DNA of 64,000 nt from positions 124,001 through 188,000 of the forward strand of contig NZ_PYMI01000005.1 of assembly GCF_003025595.1 (NCBI RefSeq), in the 5' to 3' direction. Within the stretch, counting starts at the first letter, position 1, and each line of letters begins with the position of its first letter. The notes under the pieces were generated by a model. It did no database searches. It was not told the DNA's origin and saw only the letters and a list, made by a program, of their open reading frames with translations. The position numbers were made by a program, and so were the translations under genes. Of the stretch, positions 53,453 to 63,919 are shown piece after piece. The stretch is from Photobacterium ganghwense (GTDB taxonomy: Bacteria; Pseudomonadota; Gammaproteobacteria; Enterobacterales; Vibrionaceae).

Positions 53453-53484
53453 AAAAAAAGCCCAACCCGAAGGCTGAGCTTTTT
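53453..53484 (-). terminator. UUCG-loop terminator of rplM-rpsI
   Basis: On the minus strand AAAGCTCAGCC, loop TTCG, GGTTGGGCTTT then a T-run. Two pairs are G-U, so the stem is complete only in the minus-strand transcript. Confidence 0.9.
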
Positions 53485-53520
53485 GACCACAGAAACCAGA
53501 TAAAATCTGGAGCGTTGAAA

Positions 53521-53913
53521 TTAACGCTTAGAGAACTGTGGACGGCGACGTGCTTTACGCAGACCAACTTTCTTACGTTCAACGCGACGTGCGTCACGAG
53601 TAACGTAACCAGCTGCACGTAGAGCAGGACGTAGAGTCTCATCGTATTCCATCAGAGCGCGAGTGATACCGTGACGGATCGCACCTGATTGACCAGTGAT
53701 ACCACCACCTTTAACAGTGATGTACAGGTCAAGTTTCTCTGTCATTTCAACAAGCTCAAGTGGCTGACGAACAACCATGCGAGCAGTTTCGCGACCGAAG
53801 TATTCTTCGATGCTACGCTTGTTGATTACGATGTTACCAGTACCCGGCTTAATGAAAACGCGAGCAGCTGAGCTTTTGCGACGGCCAGTGCCGTAGTATT
53901 GATTCTCTGCCAT
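53521..53913 (-). CDS. rpsI: 30S ribosomal protein S9
   Basis: A 130-residue uS9. N-terminus [20 protein letters not shown] and C-terminal QFSKR tail, which reaches the P-site tRNA, match the family. ATG 53913 is used; the frame is open five codons further, which covers the ribosome-binding site. Follows rplM by 15 bases. Confidence 0.98.
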   Translation of the reverse strand: MAENQYYGTGRRKSSAARVFIKPGTGNIVINKRSIEEYFGRETARMVVRQPLELVEMTEKLDLYITVKGGGITGQSGAIRHGITRALMEYDETLRPALRAAGYVTRDARRVERKKVGLRKARRRPQFSKR

Positions 53914-53928
53914 TGTCATCTTCCCCAA

Positions 53929-54357
53929 TTAGATGTCTAGAACTTTAGGCTGCTGTGCAGCGTGGTTGTGCTCAGCACCAGCGTAAACTTTCAGCTTACG
54001 GTACATTGCACGGCCTAGAGGACCCTTAGGAAGCATGCCTTTAACAGCAATTTCGATAACCATTTCTGGTTTCTTAGCGATCAGCTTGTCGAAGCTGATT
54101 GACTTCAGACCACCGATGTAGCCAGTGTGGTGGTGGTACATCTTGTCAGTGCGCTTAGCACCAGTTACCGCAACTTTCTCAGCATTGATAACTACGATGT
54201 AGTCACCAGTGTCAACGTGTGGAGTGTACTCAGGCTTGTGCTTGCCACGTAGACGAGATGCGATTTCAGTTGCAAGACGGCCTAGTGTTTTACCTTCAGC
54301 GTCTACAACATACCAGTCACGTTTTACAGTTTCTGGTTTAGCAACGAAAGTTTTCAT
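53929..54357 (-). CDS. rplM: 50S ribosomal protein L13
   Basis: A 142-residue uL13 with the typical [20 protein letters not shown] start and [16 protein letters not shown] middle ([14 protein letters not shown]). In gammaproteobacteria L13 represses its own operon by binding the rplM leader. A structured leader is visible here (54395-54475). Confidence 0.98.
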   Translation of the reverse strand: MKTFVAKPETVKRDWYVVDAEGKTLGRLATEIASRLRGKHKPEYTPHVDTGDYIVVINAEKVAVTGAKRTDKMYHHHTGYIGGLKSISFDKLIAKKPEMVIEIAVKGMLPKGPLGRAMYRKLKVYAGAEHNHAAQQPKVLDI

Positions 54358-54394
54358 GCTAATTCTTACCCAAAATTAAATAGTTTCACTTCAC

Positions 54395-54475
54395 TGGAGC
54401 ATATTGCTCCATCTCTGTACAGAGCCCAGTCATCACCCCTTCGAGTGGTTGGCACTCCCGGCTTTTGCCGTTACA
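54395..54475 (-). promoter_or_regulatory. Structured rplM leader, probable L13 autoregulatory site
   Basis: On the minus strand three short hairpins can be drawn: CGGC-AAAA-GCCG, CTCTGTACAGAG and TGGAGC-AATAT-GCTCCA. They lie between the promoter -10 at 54494-54499 and the rplM ATG. The L13-type control is known for the family; its presence here is inferred from position and fold. Confidence 0.5.
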
Positions 54476-54493
54476 GGTACGGTGGGTCGCAAG

Positions 54494-54499
54494 ATTATA
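54494..54499 (-). promoter_or_regulatory. -10 element of the rplM-rpsI promoter
   Basis: A perfect TATAAT on the minus strand, preceded by an AT-rich stretch of T and A runs (an UP-element-like context) but no strong -35. The transcript would have a leader of about 130 bases. Confidence 0.55.
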
Positions 54500-54628
54500 G
54501 GGAAGGGTGGAGAAAAAATCACCTTTTTTTGAAAAAAAATTGCGATTTTTTCTCTCTGAGCATTTTTGCCTCAAATTCACCATTTTACTTCGGGATTTCC
54601 CCTGTTTTACGGCAGGAAAAGCCCCACA

Positions 54629-55726
54629 TCAGGCTAGGTGAGGACGAGCCAGATAGTCGTGACTCTGCATCTCGACAAGCCGTGAGCAACAGCGTTTATA
54701 CTCAAATGCAAGGCGTTGTCCCTGATACAGGTTTTCCCAGTTTACTTCGGCAGAAATGATCAATTTGACGTTACGTTCATAGAACTCGTCGACCAGGGCG
54801 ATAAAGCGCCGTGCGGCATCACTTTCTGCCTCACCCATTTGTTTTACCTCAGACAGTAAAACCGTATGGTAAAGCCGGGCCAATTCCATGTAATCGGCCT
54901 GGCTGCGCGCGGTCTGGCACAGAGTGGCAAAATTAAAATGCACTACCCCTTCCGCCTCATGCAGCGTCGGCAACGTCCGATGATTAATCTCAATGTTTTT
55001 GCCACTGAAACGTGGTGCCACACTCAGCTGTTCGAAATACCTCAGCATATTCTGCTCGGCCGCCGCATCAAGCGGAGCATGGTAGATTTCGGCCTGCTCC
55101 AGGGTACGTAACCGATAATCCACCCCGGAATCGACATTCACCACCTCGCAGTTCGCTTTGATCAGGGCGATGGCCGGCAGGAAACGCGCACGCTGCAAGC
55201 CATTTCGGTACAGCTCATCAGGTGGAATGTTAGAGGTGGCCACCAGCGTAATACCGCGTTTAAACAGGGCTTCAAACAGCGTGCCAAGCAACATGGCATC
55301 GGTAATATCTGAGACGAAGAATTCGTCAAAGCAAATCAGGTCAGCTTCTCGCTTGAACCGATCGGCCACAACCTGCAGCGGGTCGGCCTGCTGCTCCAGG
55401 GTTCTCAATTCATCATGAACCCGCTGCATAAAGCGATGGAAGTGGACCCGCATCTTGCGTTGTGTCGGCAGACAGTCATAAAACGTGTCCACCAGATAGG
55501 TTTTACCACGACCGACCCCACCCCAGAAATAAAGCCCTTTTTCAGGCGGCGGAGGCGGCGGTGAGCGGCGCAGCACCCGATCCATCATGGTTCGTTCTGC
55601 GACCGGTTTCGGCTTAAGCAGCCGGTGATAAAGATCATCAAGGTGACGAACGGCCATTGCCTGAGCCGGGTCAGCCATAAAGTCGTCCCGTTTAAGATCT
55701 TCCTGGTATTTTTGTAGCGGCGTCAT
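54629..55726 (-). CDS. zapE: Cell division ATPase ZapE (AFG1 family)
   Basis: A 365-residue AFG1-like P-loop ATPase. Walker A GGVGRGKT is at 69-76, Walker B LICFDEF near 134, and an arginine-finger region follows. In E. coli ZapE acts on Z-ring stability under stress. The poly-proline stretch SPPPPPPEKG just before Walker A is notable. It is divergent from zapG with a 236-bp gap, and precedes rplM on the same strand. Confidence 0.93.
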   Translation of the reverse strand: MTPLQKYQEDLKRDDFMADPAQAMAVRHLDDLYHRLLKPKPVAERTMMDRVLRRSPPPPPPEKGLYFWGGVGRGKTYLVDTFYDCLPTQRKMRVHFHRFMQRVHDELRTLEQQADPLQVVADRFKREADLICFDEFFVSDITDAMLLGTLFEALFKRGITLVATSNIPPDELYRNGLQRARFLPAIALIKANCEVVNVDSGVDYRLRTLEQAEIYHAPLDAAAEQNMLRYFEQLSVAPRFSGKNIEINHRTLPTLHEAEGVVHFNFATLCQTARSQADYMELARLYHTVLLSEVKQMGEAESDAARRFIALVDEFYERNVKLIISAEVNWENLYQGQRLAFEYKRCCSRLVEMQSHDYLARPHLA

Positions 55727-55792
55727 CCTTCTAACTAGACCTAATCATCTCCCTTCAGTGACCGAGATAGTACCATGCCAGCGCGTGACCAT

Positions 55793-55807
55793 GTATAGTA
55801 TCTATAC
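55793..55807. promoter_or_regulatory. Palindrome in the zapE-zapG divergent region
   Basis: GTATAG-TAT-CTATAC is a perfect 6-3-6 inverted repeat. It could be an operator or overlapping -10 elements of the divergent promoters. No known regulator consensus is recognised. Confidence 0.4.
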
Positions 55808-55962
55808 GAATCTGATTAACTTGGTCACGATTCAGCGCCAATTAATCTTTTTGTTATACAACGGCCAGTTATAAACGGTGTCACGATGTTCCAAGACTGC
55901 AGGAACAATGTAACCTGCCAGACCCGTCGCGGCCCTGCTACTTAAGTCAAAAGGAGTACTTC

Positions 55963-56385
55963 ATGGCTTGGATTTACGCGCTTCTTATCTTTATCGCCGG
56001 TGCGGCAGTCGGGGCTTTTGCGGCTCGCCTGGGCACCAAGAGTCTTAAAAATCAGAAGGAGCTGAAAAAAGAGCTCGACAAATCAAAATACGAACTCGAG
56101 CAGTTTCGTCAGGAGCTGGTTGATCACTTCGCCCAAAGCTCTGAGTTGCTGGATAACCTGGCGAAAGACTACAGCAAGCTGTACGAGCATATGGCGAAAA
56201 CCTCGACAGAGCTAATGCCGAACCTGCCGGAGCAGGATAATCCGTTTGCCCGCCGCATCAGCACGCTGGAAGCCGTAAAAAACGTGGAGGCTCCGCAAGA
56301 TCAGCCTCGCGATTACGCCAACGGTGCGAGTGGCCTATTGAAAGACATCCCTGAACCAGTGGTTGAGGCGCCAAAAGCCGGCTAA
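55963..56385 (+). CDS. zapG: Z-ring associated protein ZapG (YhcB, DUF1043)
   Basis: A 140-residue protein: one N-terminal membrane helix (about 2-22, WIYALLIFIAGAAVGAFAA), a charged coiled coil (about 25-75, with KELKKELDKSKYELEQFRQE) and a disordered acidic/proline tail. YhcB/ZapG of E. coli links division and envelope growth. An AAGGAG precedes the ATG. It heads zapG-degQ-degS. Confidence 0.92.
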   Translation: MAWIYALLIFIAGAAVGAFAARLGTKSLKNQKELKKELDKSKYELEQFRQELVDHFAQSSELLDNLAKDYSKLYEHMAKTSTELMPNLPEQDNPFARRISTLEAVKNVEAPQDQPRDYANGASGLLKDIPEPVVEAPKAG

Positions 56386-56494
56386 TCATTTTCTCAGGAA
56401 CTAAACACTGATTTTCAAGTCTGAGATAAAGCAGGCATATCAACATAATAGGCCCATGCCTGCCATTGGACTTGAAAATCGGAGTTTAGTGATA

Positions 56495-57862
56495 ATGAAA
56501 AAACCTTTGCTTGTATTAAATGCTCTGGCACTAGGCATCAGTTCTGTTCTTTCTCCTGTAACTGCGTCTGCCGCCCTTCCTCAATCGGTGAATAGCCAAC
56601 AATTGCCAAGCCTCGCCCCGATGCTTGAGCAAGTGACCCCTGCCGTTGTCAGTATTGCTGTCGAAGGCAAGCAGGTTTCGAAGCAACGCCTTCCGGAAAC
56701 ATTCCGCTTCTTCTTTGGCCCGGACTTTCCGGAAGAGCAAATTCGTGAGCGTCCGTTCCGCGGCCTGGGCTCCGGGGTCATTATTAATGCGGATAAAGGC
56801 TATGTGGTCACGAACCACCATGTGATCGGCGGTGCCGATAAAATCATGGTGCAGCTGCATGATGGCCGCGAAGTGGCTGCCGAACTGATTGGCAGTGACG
56901 AAATGTCTGACATTGCCCTGTTGAAACTCAAGAAAACCGACGACCTGACTGAAATCAAACTGGCGGATTCCGACAAACTGCGGGTCGGTGACTTTGCTGT
57001 TGCGATCGGTAACCCGTTCGGCCTCGGCCAGACGGTCACCTCCGGTATTATTTCAGCGTTGGGCCGCAGTGGTCTGAATATCGAAAACTTCGAAAACTTC
57101 ATTCAGACCGATGCCGCCATTAACAGCGGTAACTCCGGTGGCGCACTGGTCAACCTGAACGGCGAACTGGTGGGTATCAACACCGCCATTCTAGGCCCTA
57201 ACGGCGGCAACGTCGGGATTGGCTTTGCCATTCCGGTCAACATGGTCAAGAACCTGACCCAGCAAATTCTTGAATACGGCGAAGTCAAACGTGGTGTTCT
57301 GGGGGTTCAGGGGGGCGAACTGACCGCTGAGCTGGCCGAAGCGTTCGGCTATGACACAAATTACGGCGCCTTCGTGAATCAGGTAATGCCGGATTCTGCG
57401 GCGGCCAAAGCCGGACTCAAAGCCGGGGATATCATCACTACGGTCAACGGTAAGAAGATCCGCAGCTTTGCCGAGCTGAGAGCAAAAATTGCAACCTTGG
57501 GCGCAGGTAAAGAAGTGAGCCTGGGTATCGTGCGCGACGGTAAAGAACAAAGCGTCAACGTGACCCTTCAGGAAGCGTCACTGAATAAAGTGAAGGCGGA
57601 CAACCTGCACCAGAATCTTGCCGGGGCTGAATTTGCCAACACCACCGCCGACGATGGTGTGAAAGGCGTGAAAGTTACCAGCCTGCAGGCCAATTCGCTG
57701 GCGGCACGTTACGGTCTGAAGGAAGGGGATATTATCCTGGGCGTGAATCGTCAGGCCATCCGTAACCTGGGTGAACTGCGTAAAGCGCTTGACCGCAGCG
57801 CTGGTGTCATGGCGCTTGAAGTCAAACGCGGTGACAACATCCTGTATCTGATCATCCGCTGA
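56495..57862 (+). CDS. degQ: Periplasmic serine protease DegQ (DegP/DegQ family)
   Basis: A 455-residue HtrA protease with a cleavable signal peptide ending near ASAA (about 26), a trypsin-like domain with His109, Asp139 and Ser214 (GNSGGAL), and two PDZ domains (about 255-345 and 365-455). Combined length and the tandem with degS point to DegQ rather than DegP. ATG 56495 follows GGAG; the longer frame upstream is not used. It degrades or chaperones misfolded envelope proteins. Confidence 0.93.
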   Translation: MKKPLLVLNALALGISSVLSPVTASAALPQSVNSQQLPSLAPMLEQVTPAVVSIAVEGKQVSKQRLPETFRFFFGPDFPEEQIRERPFRGLGSGVIINADKGYVVTNHHVIGGADKIMVQLHDGREVAAELIGSDEMSDIALLKLKKTDDLTEIKLADSDKLRVGDFAVAIGNPFGLGQTVTSGIISALGRSGLNIENFENFIQTDAAINSGNSGGALVNLNGELVGINTAILGPNGGNVGIGFAIPVNMVKNLTQQILEYGEVKRGVLGVQGGELTAELAEAFGYDTNYGAFVNQVMPDSAAAKAGLKAGDIITTVNGKKIRSFAELRAKIATLGAGKEVSLGIVRDGKEQSVNVTLQEASLNKVKADNLHQNLAGAEFANTTADDGVKGVKVTSLQANSLAARYGLKEGDIILGVNRQAIRNLGELRKALDRSAGVMALEVKRGDNILYLIIR

Positions 57863-57884
57863 TTCCCTCCCCTCGCAACATCCC

Positions 57885-57910
57885 AAGCAGCCGGCAGTGT
57901 CCGGCTGCTT
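57885..57910 (+). terminator. Hairpin after degQ
   Basis: AAGCAGCCGG, loop CAGTGT, CCGGCTGCTT: a perfect 10-bp stem with a weak tail (TGCGCC). It may be a weak terminator or processing site between degQ and degS. Confidence 0.55.
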
Positions 57911-58026
57911 TGCGCCTACGGCAATTACCGCTATATTCAACAAAATAACATCGAAATTTGGTATCTCACTGAGGTAGTGATACTCTCATCGGCTACGTTT
58001 GCCGTTTCGTGTTCAGGGGAGCATAC

Positions 58027-59094
58027 ATGCTGGCTTTTTTTAGCCGATCCATTCTGCTTGGTGTGGTCACGGCCGCAGCTCTGCTGGCCGTTTTTCCTGA
58101 TCTTCGAACCCAGATGCTGGAAACCCCTCAGGTTCTGGTTCCGGCACAGCATGATCAAACTCAGGTATCCTTCAACTACGCTGTCCGGCGAGCATCTCCT
58201 GCTGTCGTCAATATTTACAACCGCCGGTATAACGCCAACGATCGCCTTCAGCTCAGCACGCAGGGACTGGGTTCCGGCGTCATCATGAGCGATAAAGGCT
58301 ATATCGTGACGAACTATCATGTCGTCGCGGAAGCCGATCAGGTAATTGTAGCCCTTCAGGACGGACGCATTCTGACTGCCCAGCTCATTGGTAAAGACAA
58401 GCGCACAGATCTGGCGGTACTGAAAATTCAGGCCGAGAATCTACCGGTCATTCCGCTCAGCACCGATTACCAACCCGCGGTAGGGGATGTGGTTCTGGCT
58501 ATCGGTAACCCTTACAACCTCGGCCAGACCACCACCTACGGCATCATTTCTGCCACCGGGCGTTCCGGCATGAGCTTCTATGGTCGGCAGGACTTCCTGC
58601 AAACGGATGCCGCCATCAACGAGGGGAACTCCGGCGGCGCGCTGGTCAATACGCGCGGCGAGCTGGTTGGTATTAATACCGCCTCTTTCCAACAGGCGAC
58701 CGATATCGAAACCTATGGGATCTCTTTCGCGATTCCGTATGAGCTGACCCATAAAATCATGAATAAGCTGATTGCGGATGGCCGGGTAATTCGCGGTTAT
58801 ATCGGCCTAGAAGCCAGAGATATCAACCCAGTGATGGCACGCCTGTACGATGCAGACCAGATTAGCGGCATCATTGTAATGGGCATGGACCCGAATGGCC
58901 CGGCAGCCAAAGCCGGCTTCCAGGTGCAAGATATTTTGGTGGAGATAGACGGCAAGCCGGTGACTGACCGCCGTAATGTGCTGGATATCGTGACCGAGTT
59001 ACGCCCAGGAACCCGAGTGGAAATGACCGTGCTGCGAAATGGTCAACCAACCAAGCTCAGTGTACTGATTGGGGATGACCCGCAGGATTACTGA
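58027..59094 (+). CDS. degS: Inner-membrane stress-sensing protease DegS
   Basis: A 355-residue HtrA protease anchored by an N-terminal helix (about 4-25), with His98, Asp128 and Ser202 (GNSGGAL) and one PDZ domain (about 255-350). DegS makes the first cut in RseA when unfolded porin C-termini bind its PDZ, starting the sigma-E response. Single PDZ and uncleaved anchor separate it from DegQ next door. ATG 58027 follows AGGGGA; an in-frame GTG lies six codons upstream. Confidence 0.95.
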   Translation: MLAFFSRSILLGVVTAAALLAVFPDLRTQMLETPQVLVPAQHDQTQVSFNYAVRRASPAVVNIYNRRYNANDRLQLSTQGLGSGVIMSDKGYIVTNYHVVAEADQVIVALQDGRILTAQLIGKDKRTDLAVLKIQAENLPVIPLSTDYQPAVGDVVLAIGNPYNLGQTTTYGIISATGRSGMSFYGRQDFLQTDAAINEGNSGGALVNTRGELVGINTASFQQATDIETYGISFAIPYELTHKIMNKLIADGRVIRGYIGLEARDINPVMARLYDADQISGIIVMGMDPNGPAAKAGFQVQDILVEIDGKPVTDRRNVLDIVTELRPGTRVEMTVLRNGQPTKLSVLIGDDPQDY

Positions 59095-59124
59095 TCTGGT
59101 CGCCACTAAAAGCATTCCCCATAA

Positions 59125-59155
59125 AAAAAGCGAGAGCCTTGGCTCTCGCTTTTTG
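59125..59155. terminator. Bidirectional terminator between degS and murA
   Basis: AAAAGCGAGAGCC, loop TT, GGCTCTCGCTTTT with A and T runs outside. It serves convergent degS and murA. Confidence 0.92.
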
Positions 59156-59175
59156 TTGGGTCACTTTCAGAGAGA

Positions 59176-60435
<1,260 letters not shown>

Positions 60436-60442
60436 TTACCTC

Positions 60443-60700
60443 TTAGGACAGCGACATTAACTTTTTGTCTCGCGCCCACTCTTCCGGTGTGTACGTTTTA
60501 ATACTCAGGGCGTGAATTGCATTGGTCGCGATATGTCCCATCAGCGGACCATAAATAGTCTGCTGTTTTTTCACTCGGCTCATGCCTTCGAACAGGGCGC
60601 CAACTGCAATCACTTCATAGTGGCTGCCATCGCCTTTCACGATGACTTCATCCAGCTCTACGGCATTTTCCAGGATGTTTTTGATTTCAGAGATTTCCAC
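60443..60700 (-). CDS. ibaG: BolA-family protein IbaG (YrbA)
   Basis: An 85-residue BolA-fold protein with the conserved [12 protein letters not shown] and THAIHAL-like [14 protein letters not shown]. It is linked to Fe-S handling with monothiol glutaredoxin and, in V. cholerae, to acid tolerance and envelope shape (family knowledge). It lies between mlaB and murA, its usual position. Confidence 0.93.
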   Translation of the reverse strand: MEISEIKNILENAVELDEVIVKGDGSHYEVIAVGALFEGMSRVKKQQTIYGPLMGHIATNAIHALSIKTYTPEEWARDKKLMSLS

Positions 60701-60719
60701 AAGCTATCCTCTTTACTAC

Positions 60720-61031
60720 TCACGCCAAGCAAGCAGCGAACATTGATTCAACGTGGCTCAGGCGCAACAGCGTCATCAGCTGTTCCGGCACATTTAATAG
60801 TTTTAGCTCAGTCCCTTTCTGGCTGAGCACTTGATTGACATGCAACAGCATAACCATGCCTGCGGAGTCCACCCGGCTGACCGCTTTCAGATCGATAGTG
60901 ACCGAGCCATCACGCGGCATCCACTCTTGTCTTCGCTGCCAAAAGGCGGGAACTGTGTCACGTTCCAACGCCCCTGACAAGCAGTAATACCCATTTTCCT
61001 GAACTCGCCACTCAATCTTGGGCTTACTCAT
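60720..61031 (-). CDS. mlaB: Phospholipid transport STAS protein MlaB
   Basis: A 103-residue STAS-domain protein, the small cytoplasmic partner that stabilises the MlaF ATPase. The SRVDSAGMVMLLHV loop contains the usual phosphorylatable-serine region. It overlaps mlaC by four bases. Confidence 0.92.
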   Translation of the reverse strand: MSKPKIEWRVQENGYYCLSGALERDTVPAFWQRRQEWMPRDGSVTIDLKAVSRVDSAGMVMLLHVNQVLSQKGTELKLLNVPEQLMTLLRLSHVESMFAACLA

Positions 61032-61666
61032 TGTTTTTCGGCCTCGCGGCGAATTGGCTTGGCAGCCAGGTCACGCAGTGATTTAGTGACGGCCTCTACC
61101 CCTTCGCTGCGCAGCTGTCCGCTCCACTCGCTCTGCTTGGTTGAGATCATGCTGACCCCTTCGGCCACCATGTCATAGCCCTGCCACTCACCGGTTTTAT
61201 TGTTTTTACGCAGTTTAAAATCCAGGCGGATTGGTGGACGTTTGGTGTCCAGAATATCGACGCGAACCGATACGATATTACGGTTAGCCGGTACTGACTT
61301 GGCCGATTCAACCTGAATATCCTGATTAGTGTACTGAGTCAGTACTTGCGCGTAAGACGCAACCAGGTAGTCAGAGAACGCAGACACAAAGCTGTCACGC
61401 TGTGACGGTGACGTTTGTTTCAGGTGCGGACCTAGCACTTTGTATGCTGCATAACGGGTATTCACGTATGGCAGTAATTCCTCGCGCACCACTCGGCGCA
61501 GCAACTCCGGGTTGCGCTGAATTTGGTTTTGCTCCGACTTCAGTCGGCTAAATGTCTTCTGTGAGACCTGATCAATCATGCGGTACGGATCTTTCAGATC
61601 CACGGCTGCCTGGCTGACCATTGGCAAGCTCACCAGCAAAAAGAATGCGTATTTCAACCATTTCAT
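61028..61666 (-). CDS. mlaC: Periplasmic phospholipid-binding protein MlaC
   Basis: A 212-residue protein with a cleavable signal peptide (about 1-20, FFLLVSLPMVSQA) and the Ttg2D/MlaC fold (VDLKDPYRMIDQVSQKTF). It shuttles phospholipid between the outer-membrane MlaA and the MlaFEDB complex. mlaA is not in the window. Starts 12 bases after mlaD. Confidence 0.94.
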   Translation of the reverse strand: MKWLKYAFFLLVSLPMVSQAAVDLKDPYRMIDQVSQKTFSRLKSEQNQIQRNPELLRRVVREELLPYVNTRYAAYKVLGPHLKQTSPSQRDSFVSAFSDYLVASYAQVLTQYTNQDIQVESAKSVPANRNIVSVRVDILDTKRPPIRLDFKLRKNNKTGEWQGYDMVAEGVSMISTKQSEWSGQLRSEGVEAVTKSLRDLAAKPIRREAEKQ

Positions 61667-61678
61667 TAGCCTGTCCTC

Positions 61679-62155
61679 TTATTTACTGTCACCGCCGATG
61701 CTGTACAGCACCTGGCCGATCATATCTTCCAGTACCAGTGCAGACTTGGTGTCTTCAATCAGATCACCGTCCTGCAGCATGGCAACGTCGTCATCCACAA
61801 ACCCAGGAGAAATCCCCAGATATTGCTCACCCAGCAAACCGGATGTCAAAATTGACGCCGAACTGGTCTCCGGAAAGTAGCCGTATTTTTTCTCAATCGC
61901 CATTGTCACTACCGGCAGGTAACTCTCGGTATCCAGCGTGATGCTGGTAATCTTACCTACGGTCACACCGCCCACTTTGATCGGTGAGCGGACTTTCAGC
62001 CCGCCGATATTGTCAAAATTCGCCTTCAGGGTGTAAGTCTCATTGCCGCCGATGTTCTGCACATCCGCGACTTTAAAAATCAGCACCAGGATGGCAGCAA
62101 TGCCCGCCAGGACAAAGCTACCTACCCATAATTCTAGTTTTCTTGTTTGCTGCAT
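61679..62155 (-). CDS. mlaD: MCE-domain protein MlaD
   Basis: A 158-residue protein with an N-terminal membrane helix (about 9-27) and one MCE domain (about 36-115, KVRSPIKVGGVTVGKI). Hexamers form the periplasmic ring above MlaE. The C-terminal helix (ALVLEDMIGQVLYSIG) fits the family. 20 bases after mlaE. Confidence 0.95.
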   Translation of the reverse strand: MQQTRKLELWVGSFVLAGIAAILVLIFKVADVQNIGGNETYTLKANFDNIGGLKVRSPIKVGGVTVGKITSITLDTESYLPVVTMAIEKKYGYFPETSSASILTSGLLGEQYLGISPGFVDDDVAMLQDGDLIEDTKSALVLEDMIGQVLYSIGGDSK

Positions 62156-62175
62156 CAGAAATTTCCCGTTTCGCC

Positions 62176-62958
62176 CTAGCTACCGAACATCAGAGCCGTC
62201 AATACAAAATCCAATCCAAGTACCGCCAGTGATGAATTCACCACAGTGCGGGTCGTGGCCCGGCTGATTCCCGCCGAAGTAGGTACGGCATCGTACCCGT
62301 TAAATACCGCTATCCAGGTCACTGTGATCGCGAACACCAGTGATTTGATCAGGCTGTTACCAATGTCGTAGCCCAAATCCACTGACGATTGCATGACCGA
62401 CCAGAAGCTGCCGTGGTCGATCCCTTTCCAGTCGACCCCTACCAGCTGGCCGCCCCAGATGCCCACGGCACAGAACAGCATCGCCAGCAGCGGCATTGAG
62501 ATCACCCCAGCCCAGAAGCGCGGCGCAATCACCCGGCGCAGCGGGTCAACGGCCATCATTTCCATGCTGGACAACTGCTCGGTGGCTTTCATCAGGCCAA
62601 TTTCCGCCGTCAGCGCCGATCCCGCCCGGCCCGCGAACAGCAAGGCTGTCACTACCGGCCCGAGTTCCCGCAACAGCGACAGTGCCACCATTTGCCCCAG
62701 ATTGGTCTCTGCCCCGAAATCCACCAGGACAATGTAGCCCTGCAGGCTCAGTACCATCCCGATAAACAGGCCGGAAACCAGAATAATCGCGACCGACAGC
62801 ACCCCAACGGAGTACAGCTGGCGCAGCAGCAGCGGAAACATTTTCCCCGGCTGCGGCTGGCTGACCAGCGCCCCGTACAGAATGAGCGAGGCTCGTCCCA
62901 GGGTCTGGCATTTATCCAGTGCGAGACGCCCCTGACGCGCGACAAAATCCGCAATCAT
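62176..62958 (-). CDS. mlaE: Phospholipid ABC transporter permease MlaE
   Basis: A 260-residue permease with about five membrane helices and the coupling segment [23 protein letters not shown] that contacts Mla[12 protein letters not shown] is the family signature. Starts three bases after mlaF. Confidence 0.95.
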   Translation of the reverse strand: MIADFVARQGRLALDKCQTLGRASLILYGALVSQPQPGKMFPLLLRQLYSVGVLSVAIILVSGLFIGMVLSLQGYIVLVDFGAETNLGQMVALSLLRELGPVVTALLFAGRAGSALTAEIGLMKATEQLSSMEMMAVDPLRRVIAPRFWAGVISMPLLAMLFCAVGIWGGQLVGVDWKGIDHGSFWSVMQSSVDLGYDIGNSLIKSLVFAITVTWIAVFNGYDAVPTSAGISRATTRTVVNSSLAVLGLDFVLTALMFGS

Positions 62959-62961
62959 GTG

Positions 62962-63780
62962 TTAGCGCCCCTTACTATTAACATCAAACAATTCATCTTC
63001 TATTGCACCCGCCGGGAACTTAAACGGCACCGGACCATCCGCCTTGCCGTCCAGGAACTGGCGAATCCTAGGATCAGCATTGTGCTGCAGTTCGGAAGGC
63101 GAGCCCTGACCAATAATCTTACCGCCCGACAGCAGGTAAACATGGTCAGCGATCCCCATCACTTCATGGACATCGTGAGTCACAATCACCGAGGTGATAT
63201 CCAGCGCCTGATTCAGATCTCGAATCAGCTTCACCAGCACCCCCATGTTGATAGGGTCCTGGCCGACAAAAGGCTCATCATACATGATCAGGTCGGGATC
63301 CAGCGCGATCGCTCTTGCCAGTGCGGCACGCCGTGCCATCCCGCCAGACAGCTCTGCCGGCATCAGCTGTGCCGCGCCCCGCAGGCCCACGGCCTCGAGT
63401 TTCAGCAGCACCAGCGTACGCAGCAGGTCATCCGGCAAATCCGTGTGTTCACGCAGCGGGAACGCCACATTATCAAACACCGTCATATCCGTGAACAGCG
63501 CACCGGACTGAAACAGCATGCTCATCTTGTTTCGTGCCTGGTACAGTTCCTGACGACCCAGCGTCGGGATATTCCAGCCTTCAAACCAGATATCCCCGCT
63601 ATCTGGCAGAATTTGGCCGCCAATCAGGCGCAACAGGGTGGTTTTACCGATCCCCGACGGCCCCATGATCGCCGTTATTTTTCCCTTGGGTACATCCAGC
63701 GAGACATCGTCAAAAATCTTTCGCTCGCCGCGGGAAAAAGTCATATGCCGGATTGATACCAGCGATTCAGTTTGCTTCAT
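62962..63780 (-). CDS. mlaF: Phospholipid ABC transporter ATPase MlaF
   Basis: A 272-residue ABC ATPase: Walker A GPSGIGKTT (40-48), signature LSGGM (144-148), Walker B with LIMYDEPF (165-171) and a later His switch. ATG 63780 follows AGGG; the frame continues seven codons upstream through the ribosome-binding site. First gene of mlaFEDCB, which maintains outer-membrane lipid asymmetry. Confidence 0.95.
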   Translation of the reverse strand: MKQTESLVSIRHMTFSRGERKIFDDVSLDVPKGKITAIMGPSGIGKTTLLRLIGGQILPDSGDIWFEGWNIPTLGRQELYQARNKMSMLFQSGALFTDMTVFDNVAFPLREHTDLPDDLLRTLVLLKLEAVGLRGAAQLMPAELSGGMARRAALARAIALDPDLIMYDEPFVGQDPINMGVLVKLIRDLNQALDITSVIVTHDVHEVMGIADHVYLLSGGKIIGQGSPSELQHNADPRIRQFLDGKADGPVPFKFPAGAIEDELFDVNSKGR

Positions 63781-63890
63781 AGCTACCCTAATTTGGCGCA
63801 AAAGCCATACTGGTCTGCCGCCCTATTCGCCGCAAACCGATGTATTTGTATAGAATGAAATATTTAAGATATTACCTGAATGTTGCCTTG

Positions 63891-63919
63891 ATGATAGGAA
63901 GATTATGCAACCAACTCAA
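63891..63919 (-). promoter_or_regulatory. Candidate promoter of the mla operon
   Basis: On the minus strand TTGAGT, a 17-base spacer and TATCAT (four and five matches of six). The start would lie about 105 bases before mlaF. An 8-bp inverted repeat (GAAATAAC / GTTATTTC, 63921-63948) is directly upstream. No gene is visible between mlaF and the right end of the window. Confidence 0.55.

Noticed and set aside
62692-63756. Open frame of about 350 codons antisense to mlaE/mlaF
   Set aside because: Crosses two certain genes on the other strand and has no start signal or motif.
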